A stretch of 10,901 bases of DNA from Chloroflexota bacterium (lineage in GTDB: Bacteria; Chloroflexota; Dehalococcoidia; Tepidiformales; Tepidiformaceae). A program made the translations under genes and the position numbers. How positions within the stretch are numbered: the first letter of the stretch is position 1; each line of letters starts with the position of its first letter. The stretch spans positions 1 to 10,901 of the forward strand of contig CAUJEQ010000003.1 of NCBI GenBank assembly GCA_963169135.1, given 5' to 3'. Shown here piece by piece: positions 6,165-10,901 of the stretch. Below the pieces are notes generated by a model. It was not told where the DNA came from, did no database searches, and worked only from the letters and a program-made list of their open reading frames with translations.

Positions 6165-6840
6165 GCGCCCGGAGCGCGGCAATATCGCGGACCAGGATTT
6201 CCTTGCGCCGGATCTCGACGATCCCGTCTTCCTCCATCACTCGCATCGTCCTGCTGACCACCTCGCGGACACTCCCAACGAGGGCAGCGAGGTCCTGCTG
6301 GGTGATGGTGCGAGGGACGACGACCCCATCGGGCGACGTAACGCCTTCCTCGCGGGCTGTCATGTAGAGATACCGGGCGATGCGCTGTTGCACGGTCTGG
6401 AGGCTGATCTGCTCGACGAGCTCGGTGAACGAGCGCAGGCGGCGGGCGAAGTGTCCCAGCAGAGCTGCGGCCACCTCGGGATAGCGGGCCACAACCAGCC
6501 GGAAGGCTGTCGACGGAACGAGGGCAACGTCGCAAAGGTCGAGAGCTTCGACCGTTGCGGGGTTCGGTCCTCCGTCGAAAACAGGCACCTCGCCAAACGT
6601 GTCGCCAGGCGCCAGGAGACGCAGGATCTGTTCCCGGCCGTCGGCCCCGGAGCGGAAGATGCGGGCCCGTCCGGAGAGCAGGACGAAGAAGCCCCGGCAG
6701 GGTTCACCTTCCACTGCGATGAACTCCCGGGACGCATAGCGCCGGACCACGAGCTCGCGGGCGAAGCGTTCGGCCTCGGCGAGCGGCAGCATCGAGAGGT
6801 GCGGTATGCCGAGGACGAGATCGGCCGTCACAGAGGGCAT
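6157..6840 (-). CDS. Crp/Fnr-family transcriptional regulator
   Basis: This 227-aa protein has an N-terminal cyclic-nucleotide-binding-like beta barrel, a long dimerisation helix and a C-terminal winged helix. The recognition helix region (about 180-206, TQQDLAALVGSVREVVSR) carries R192, E193 and R197, aligned with the TGTGA-reading residues Arg180, Glu181 and Arg185 of E. coli CRP. The cAMP-binding Arg-Ser pair is replaced by Pro-Ala (94-95), and there is no N-terminal cysteine cluster (only C48 and C103). It is therefore probably neither cAMP-responsive nor an FNR-type iron-sulfur sensor; a heme/NO-sensing DNR-like mode is possible. A frame open to a GTG at 6891 adds 17 residues, but those codons have low third-position GC, so I prefer ATG 6840. 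A GTG at 6831 is another option. Its end overlaps the DUF59 gene tail-to-tail by 8 bases. Confidence 0.93.
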   Translation of the reverse strand: MPSVTADLVLGIPHLSMLPLAEAERFARELVVRRYASREFIAVEGEPCRGFFVLLSGRARIFRSGADGREQILRLLAPGDTFGEVPVFDGGPNPATVEALDLCDVALVPSTAFRLVVARYPEVAAALLGHFARRLRSFTELVEQISLQTVQQRIARYLYMTAREEGVTSPDGVVVPRTITQQDLAALVGSVREVVSRTMRVMEEDGIVEIRRKEILVRDIAALRALI

Positions 6841-7028
6841 ACCCTCAAGTATGGGCCAAACTGAGGCATCGGGCTCCTCTCGCCCTGTCACTCGTGACGA
6901 ATGTCACATTCCCGTGGACCGTGAGAGGAGCACTGTAGCGTCCAAATGGCAAGGTTGCCCGCGCAAAGAGTTGTCGTAACGCGAAACGGCTGGCCGACCC
7001 TTCCTTCAGCGCCGTCTGGACGTCCGCC
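6841..7028. other. Divergent regulatory region between the regulator and the molybdoenzyme operon
   Basis: It contains the TGTGA-type palindrome at 6893-6908 and a third GTCAC half-site beside it. A 75-codon frame from 6946 runs through the region but has no family resemblance and is antiphase to the molybdoenzyme gene. No riboswitch, tRNA or terminator was recognised. Confidence 0.5.
6887..6908. promoter_or_regulatory. CRP/FNR-type site with three half-sites, shared by the regulator and molybdoenzyme promoters
   Basis: CGTGACGAATGTCACA at 6893-6908 matches nine of ten positions of TGTGA-N6-TCACA. A further GTCAC at 6887-6891 pairs with GTGAC at 6894-6898 across two bases, making overlapping palindromes. 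Its centre is about 60 bases upstream of the preferred regulator start, so autoregulation is likely. It is also upstream of the plus-strand operon. Confidence 0.7.
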
Positions 7029-7163
7029 ATGCCCGCGAATGCGGACAACCTCGTGCCTTCCCGCTTTCATCACATCGAGCACATCGAGCATTTCGCCCGG
7101 CCCTGGGGCCAGGCTGCGCTGCCCGTCACCGGGCAACCACAGATCGTCAGCAAGGAGGCCTGA
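7029..7163 (+). CDS. Possible 44-aa small protein or leader peptide upstream of the molybdoenzyme
   Basis: An ATG at 7029 opens a 44-codon frame ending in TGA two bases before the TTG of the next gene. Third codon positions are mostly G or C, like the neighbouring genes. The peptide has a His-rich segment (RFHHIEHIEHFARPWGQ) partly made by a perfect 9-bp tandem repeat. Its last codons contain the ribosome site of the next gene, so translation of the two would be coupled. No strong ribosome site precedes the ATG, and the frame is open upstream as far as 6939 (a CTG at 6990 is the only other possible start). I recognise no family. It may be a real small protein, a regulatory leader peptide or a decayed gene fragment. 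Confidence 0.4.
   Translation: MPANADNLVPSRFHHIEHIEHFARPWGQAALPVTGQPQIVSKEA
7071..7088. repeat. Perfect 9-bp tandem duplication CACATCGAG x2
   Basis: Two adjacent identical copies (7071-7079 and 7080-7088) encode His-Ile-Glu twice in the small frame at 7029-7163. An in-frame duplication fits either a coding sequence or replication slippage in an untranslated region. Confidence 0.85.
7152..7158 (+). promoter_or_regulatory. Strong ribosome binding site deciding a TTG start
   Basis: AAGGAGG lies seven bases before the TTG at 7166. The next encoded residues are MDRRGFFK, a Tat motif expected at the very N-terminus, so the TTG start is well supported. Confidence 0.85.
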
Positions 7164-7165
7164 AA

Positions 7166-10100
7166 TTGGATAGGCGAGGGTTCTTCAAGGTCAGCACAGC
7201 GGCCGTAGCGGCGGGCACCGCGTTTTACGTCGAACGGAAGATGGCCTTCCTGCAATCGGCGCCGGGGATCACCAATCCCCTGCAGTTCTACCCGAACCGG
7301 GGCTGGGAACGAATCTACCGCGACCAGTACGCCTACGACGATTCCTTCACCTTCGTTTGCGCGCCAAACTGCACGCACAACTGCAGGCTGCGCGCATTCG
7401 TGCGCAACGGTGTGGTGGTGCGAACCGAGCAGAACTACGACGGCCAGGCGATCGGAGACCTGGACGGGAACTTCTCGACCAACGCCTGGAACCCGCGCGG
7501 CTGCAACAAGGGCGCCACGCTCACCCGGCGCGTCTACGGTCCCTACCGGCTCAAGGGCCCCATGATGCGCGTCGGCTGGAAGAAGTGGGCCGATGACGGC
7601 TTCCCGGGGCTGACCCCCGAGCTTCGCAGCCAGTACAAATTCGACGACCGCGGGAACGATACCTTCACCAAGGTCAGCTGGGACGACGCCTTCTCCTATG
7701 CAGCCAGGGGCCTCGAGGCCGTGGCGAAGCGGTATTCCGGCGACGAGGGCAAGCAGATCCTGCTCTCCGAAGGCTACCAGCCCGAAATGATCGACATCAT
7801 GGAAGGAGCCGGCACGCGCACCATCAAGATGCGCGGCGGGATGGGCCTGCTCGGAGTCATGGGCAAGTACGGCATGTACCGCCTCTGCAACAGCCTGGCC
7901 CTGCTCGATGTCCACGTTCGCGGCGTGGACCACGAAGAGGCCAAAGGCGGTCGCGTCTGGTCCAACTACACCTGGCACGGCGACCAGGCGCCCGGCACCC
8001 CCTTTGTCACCGGCCTTCAGAACTCCGACTGCGACTTCAACGACATGCGGAACGCGAAGCTCCACATCGGCGTGGGCAAAAACCTCGTCGAGAACAAGAT
8101 GGCCGATGCCCACTTCTTCATCGAGATGATGGAGCGCGGCGGCAAGATCGTTACGATCACCCCGGAGTACAGCCCGCCCGCCACCAAGGCCGACTACTGG
8201 ATTCCCTGCCGGCCCGGCCTGGGCGATACCGCCATCTTCCTCGCCATCACCAAGATCCTCATGGACCGTAACCTTTACGATGCGGACTTCGTAAAGAAGT
8301 TCACCGATCTCCCGCTGCTCATCCGCACCGACACCCTCAAGCGGCTCGACCCGAAAGACGTCATCGCCGGCTACAAGCCGTCGCTCGATCCGAACGGCCC
8401 GTCGTTCAAGGTCCAGGGGCTCAAGCAGGAGCAGTACGAGAAGCTCCAGGACTACGTCATCTATGACGCGAAGTCCAAGTCGTTGAAGCCGATCACCCGC
8501 GACGAGGTCGGCGAGAAGCTCGCCGCCACCGGATACGACCCCGACCTCGAATACACCGGCACGGTCGCTCTCCTCGATGGCAAGGCGGTCGAGGTGCTCA
8601 CGCTCTGGCAGGCCTACCGCGAGCACCTCAAGGACTACGACCTCGATTCCGCCGCGGAGATCAGCGGCTCCCCGGTGGAGATGATCGAACGGCTCGCGCT
8701 CGACATCGCCACCATCAAGCCGGTCGCCATCCACGTCGGCGAAGGCGTCAATCACTGGTTCCACGGCACGCTCCACAACCGGGCAGTCCACCTGCCCCTG
8801 ATGCTGACCGGCAACATCGGCGTGCCGGGAGCAGGCATGTACTCGTGGGCGGGCAACTATAAGGCGGCGCTGTTCCAGGGCACGCCCGAGACGGGCCCCG
8901 GCTTCAAGGGCTGGATTGCCGAAGATCCCTTCGACATGAACCTGGACCCGGCGGCCAAGGGCAAGGACATCCATGCCCATGCCTACACGAAAGACGAAGA
9001 GCCAGCCTACTGGGACCACGGCGACCAGGCGCTGATCGTCGAGACGCCCAGCGCCGGCCGCAAGAATTTCACGGGCAAGAGCCACATGCCTTCGCCAACG
9101 AAGGTGATGTGGACGACCAACGTCAACATCATCAACAACGCGAAGTGGATGTATGGGGTGCTGTTCAACACCCTGCCACGGATCGACATGATCGTGACGC
9201 AGGACATCGAAATGACGTTGTCCTGCGAATACTCCGACCTGGTGCTGCCAGCCAACTCCTGGATGGAATTCGAGCAGCCAGAAATCACCGGCTCCTGCCA
9301 GAACCCCTTCATCCAGATCTGGAAGGGCGGAATACCGCCGGTCCACGACACGAAGGACGACATCACAATCCTGGCAAAGGTCGGGGAGGCGCTCTCGAAG
9401 CTCACTGGAGACCAGCGGTTCGCCGACTACTGGAAATTCGTGCTCGAGGGTCGCACCGACATCTACATGCAGCGCCTGCTGGATTCCTCGGGAACGACGA
9501 ACGGCTATACCTACGACGACATCATGAACGGCAAGTACGGCGAGCCGGGCTCGGCGCTCTTCATGTTCCAGACCTACCCCCGGATCCCGTACTGGGAGCA
9601 GGTGCACGACAACATACCGTTCCATACCGATACCGGGCGCATGAATTCGTACTGCGACATCCCCGAGGCCATCGACTACGGCGAAAACTTCATCGTCCAC
9701 CGCGAGGGGCCCGAGGCGACGCCTTACCTGCCCAACGTCATCGTCAGCTCCAACCGGCTCATTCGGCCCAACGACTATGGCATCCCCTGGGACGACATGG
9801 ACCCGGAGCGCCGAACCGTCCGCAACGTGAAACTCACCTGGTCCGAAACCAAGAAGACCAAGAACCCGCTCTGGGAGCAGGGGTACAACTTCTACTTCCT
9901 GACGCCGAAGACGCGCCACACGGTCCACTCCTCCTGGTCGGTGACCGACTGGATGAACCTGTGGGCGACAAACTTCACGGACCCTTACCGGGCCGACAAG
10001 CGCATCGCAAGCGTGGGCGATCAGCAAGTCCACATGAACCCGGAAGATGCGACTGCACTCGGGCTGGCCGAGGGCGACTACGTGTGGGTTGACGCGAACC

Positions 10101-10612
10101 CGGCGGACCGGCCGTACATCGGGTGGAAGGCGGACGACCCGGAGTACGAGGTGGCCCGGCTCATGCTGCGGGTGAAGTTCAACCCGGCGTACCCGCGCGG
10201 CGTCGTGATGACCAAGCACGGCGGCTTCGGTTCGACGCCGAAGACTGTCGCCGCGACGAAGGAACGTGCCGATGGCCGGGCCGTCTCTGCCGACACGGGG
10301 TACCAGTCGAACTTCCGGCGGGGCTCGCACCAGAGCGTGACCAAGGACTGGTCGATGCCGATGCACCAGACCGACACGCTGTTCCACAAGGCGAAGGTGG
10401 CGCAGGCGTTCATCTTTGGCGGCGAAGCCGACAACCACGCCGTCAACACGGTCCCGAAAGAGACGCTCGTGAAGATCACCAAAGCCGAAAACGGCGGCCT
10501 CAACGGCGAGGGCGCCTGGCTCCCCGGGACCACCGGGATGTCGCCCGGCAGCGAGGACGCACTCATGAAGCGATACCTGAGCGGCAGCCTTACCAGTGTG
10601 AAGAGGGCTTGA
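7166..10612 (+). CDS. Tat-exported type II DMSO-reductase-family molybdoenzyme catalytic subunit (nitrate reductase-like)
   Basis: This 1148-aa protein has a textbook Tat signal (DRRGFFKVS, 2-10) and a short hydrophobic stretch to about 21, so the enzyme faces outside the cytoplasmic membrane. The [4Fe-4S] cluster region is C65-x3-C69-x3-C73 with C113 (RGCNKG). NarG-type enzymes have His as the first ligand; here it is Cys. The stretch around residues 264-280 (VWSNYTWHGDQAPGTP) aligns with the NarG region bearing the Mo-ligand Asp, making D273 the candidate. NAKLHIGVGKNL (296-307), DAHFFIE, and TPEYSPPATKADYW (332-345) are typical molybdopterin-guanine-dinucleotide-binding segments. The C-terminal Molydop-binding domain follows from about 960. 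The TTG start has a strong ribosome site. Nitrate is the likeliest substrate given the nos neighbourhood, but nitrite oxidation or reduction of chlorate, selenate or another oxyanion is possible. Confidence 0.9.
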   Translation: MDRRGFFKVSTAAVAAGTAFYVERKMAFLQSAPGITNPLQFYPNRGWERIYRDQYAYDDSFTFVCAPNCTHNCRLRAFVRNGVVVRTEQNYDGQAIGDLDGNFSTNAWNPRGCNKGATLTRRVYGPYRLKGPMMRVGWKKWADDGFPGLTPELRSQYKFDDRGNDTFTKVSWDDAFSYAARGLEAVAKRYSGDEGKQILLSEGYQPEMIDIMEGAGTRTIKMRGGMGLLGVMGKYGMYRLCNSLALLDVHVRGVDHEEAKGGRVWSNYTWHGDQAPGTPFVTGLQNSDCDFNDMRNAKLHIGVGKNLVENKMADAHFFIEMMERGGKIVTITPEYSPPATKADYWIPCRPGLGDTAIFLAITKILMDRNLYDADFVKKFTDLPLLIRTDTLKRLDPKDVIAGYKPSLDPNGPSFKVQGLKQEQYEKLQDYVIYDAKSKSLKPITRDEVGEKLAATGYDPDLEYTGTVALLDGKAVEVLTLWQAYREHLKDYDLDSAAEISGSPVEMIERLALDIATIKPVAIHVGEGVNHWFHGTLHNRAVHLPLMLTGNIGVPGAGMYSWAGNYKAALFQGTPETGPGFKGWIAEDPFDMNLDPAAKGKDIHAHAYTKDEEPAYWDHGDQALIVETPSAGRKNFTGKSHMPSPTKVMWTTNVNIINNAKWMYGVLFNTLPRIDMIVTQDIEMTLSCEYSDLVLPANSWMEFEQPEITGSCQNPFIQIWKGGIPPVHDTKDDITILAKVGEALSKLTGDQRFADYWKFVLEGRTDIYMQRLLDSSGTTNGYTYDDIMNGKYGEPGSALFMFQTYPRIPYWEQVHDNIPFHTDTGRMNSYCDIPEAIDYGENFIVHREGPEATPYLPNVIVSSNRLIRPNDYGIPWDDMDPERRTVRNVKLTWSETKKTKNPLWEQGYNFYFLTPKTRHTVHSSWSVTDWMNLWATNFTDPYRADKRIASVGDQQVHMNPEDATALGLAEGDYVWVDANPADRPYIGWKADDPEYEVARLMLRVKFNPAYPRGVVMTKHGGFGSTPKTVAATKERADGRAVSADTGYQSNFRRGSHQSVTKDWSMPMHQTDTLFHKAKVAQAFIFGGEADNHAVNTVPKETLVKITKAENGGLNGEGAWLPGTTGMSPGSEDALMKRYLSGSLTSVKRA

Positions 10613-10613
10613 G

Positions 10614-10889
10614 ATGGCAGAGAAGGACCTCGAAACGGATGACCCGTATGAGTTCGTGGCCATGCGCTACCCGGTCGATCCGGGCAGTGACCCGGATGCA
10701 ACGATGGCCCGGTGCTTCATCGAGGAGTATGCGCTGATGGGTATGCCGCGCGAAAAGACGATGCGTCTCTTCCAGTCGCCCTACTTCGCGGGGACCCACG
10801 CGATCCTCCAGCGGCGCGGCGACGCGTTCGTCCAGGACCTGATCAACGACGTCTACGGCCAGCCGGCCGGGGAGGTGCAACATGCCTAA
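10614..10889 (+). CDS. Unrecognised 91-aa protein between molybdoenzyme alpha and probable beta genes
   Basis: The ATG follows the molybdoenzyme stop by one base and has AGAGGG six bases upstream. It ends 8 bases inside the next gene, so it is part of a tightly packed operon. The protein is acidic at the start (EKDLETDDPYEF), then has VAMRYPVDPG (15-24), CFIEEYALMGMP (34-45) and LFQSPYFAGTH (52-62), with no signal peptide or membrane helix. It is too short for a TorD/NarJ chaperone and has no iron-sulfur motif. I suspect a lineage-restricted accessory family linked to DMSO-reductase operons, but cannot name it. Coding status is strongly supported by spacing and codon pattern; function is unknown. 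Confidence 0.85.
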   Translation: MAEKDLETDDPYEFVAMRYPVDPGSDPDATMARCFIEEYALMGMPREKTMRLFQSPYFAGTHAILQRRGDAFVQDLINDVYGQPAGEVQHA

Positions 10890-10901
10890 GGTGTACAACT
10901 G
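10882..10901 (+). CDS. Start of the next operon gene, probably the iron-sulfur beta subunit (partial)
   Basis: Only MPKVYN is visible before the right edge, preceded by a strong GGAGGT ribosome site five bases upstream. The position after a molybdoenzyme catalytic subunit, and the Met-x-Lys-Val-Tyr-Asn opening that I associate with ferredoxin-like beta subunits of this family, suggest an NarH/DmsB-type protein. Six residues cannot prove it. Confidence 0.55.

Noticed and set aside
6841..6891. 17-codon N-terminal extension of the Crp/Fnr regulator from a GTG at 6891
   Set aside because: Low third-position GC, no ribosome site, and a start directly touching the operator. The family's usual length fits the ATG at 6840 better, though the longer form is not excluded.
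6946..7173. 75-codon plus-strand frame in the gap before the molybdoenzyme
   Set aside because: It overlaps the TTG start of the molybdoenzyme, has Pro/Arg/Ser-rich composition and no ribosome site. The 44-codon frame in another phase looks more coding-like.
7070..10663. 1197-codon open frame on the minus strand covering the whole molybdoenzyme gene
   Set aside because: Its translation is low-complexity Val/Arg/Gly/Asp-rich with no family motif, while the plus strand encodes a full molybdoenzyme. Long antisense frames are expected opposite GC-rich genes with strong third-position bias.

Overview
This window looks like part of a denitrification island from a GC-rich bacterium. A member of the Chloroflexota (Thermomicrobia- or Tepidiforma-like) is my best guess. 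The reasons are a clade II-like NosZ with a Tat-type leader, acidic and glycine-rich lipoprotein linkers, and a Tat-exported NarG-like enzyme. The taxonomy is an inference, because no rRNA or other marker gene is present.

Layout. (1) Positions 1-3902, minus strand: a nitrous oxide reductase operon, in transcription order a blue-copper lipoprotein, nosZ, nosL, and a multi-pass membrane protein that overlaps nosL by ATGA and runs off the left edge. GC-rich stem-loops sit in both wide intercistronic gaps. (2) Positions 3903-4333: a divergent regulatory region with a perfect TGTGA-N6-TCACA palindrome on the nos side and a weaker copy on the other. (3) Positions 4334-6164, plus strand: a tight three-gene operon (DUF2249 protein, 12-helix heme-copper/NnrS-like membrane protein, DUF59/MIP18-family protein), joined by two ATGA stop/start overlaps. 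(4) Positions 6157-6840, minus strand: a Crp/Fnr-family regulator, convergent with and overlapping the previous operon by 8 bases. (5) Positions 6841-7165: a second divergent regulatory region with another TGTGA-type palindrome and a probable 44-codon small ORF. (6) Positions 7166-10901, plus strand: the catalytic subunit of a Tat-exported type II DMSO-reductase-family enzyme (nitrate reductase-like), a 91-aa unrecognised protein, and the first codons of what is probably the iron-sulfur beta subunit.

How the parts fit. The molybdoenzyme would act on nitrate (or a related oxyanion) outside the cytoplasmic membrane. NosZ would reduce N2O, probably taking electrons from the cupredoxin, and NosL plus the membrane protein would help build or power NosZ. 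The middle operon looks like an NO or anaerobic respiration accessory module. The regulator's recognition helix carries the residues that E. coli CRP uses to read TGTGA, and TGTGA-type palindromes stand in front of all the operons. This suggests a compact local regulon. No nitrite or NO reductase gene is recognisable here. No tRNA, rRNA, insertion sequence, CRISPR array or convincing intrinsic terminator was seen.
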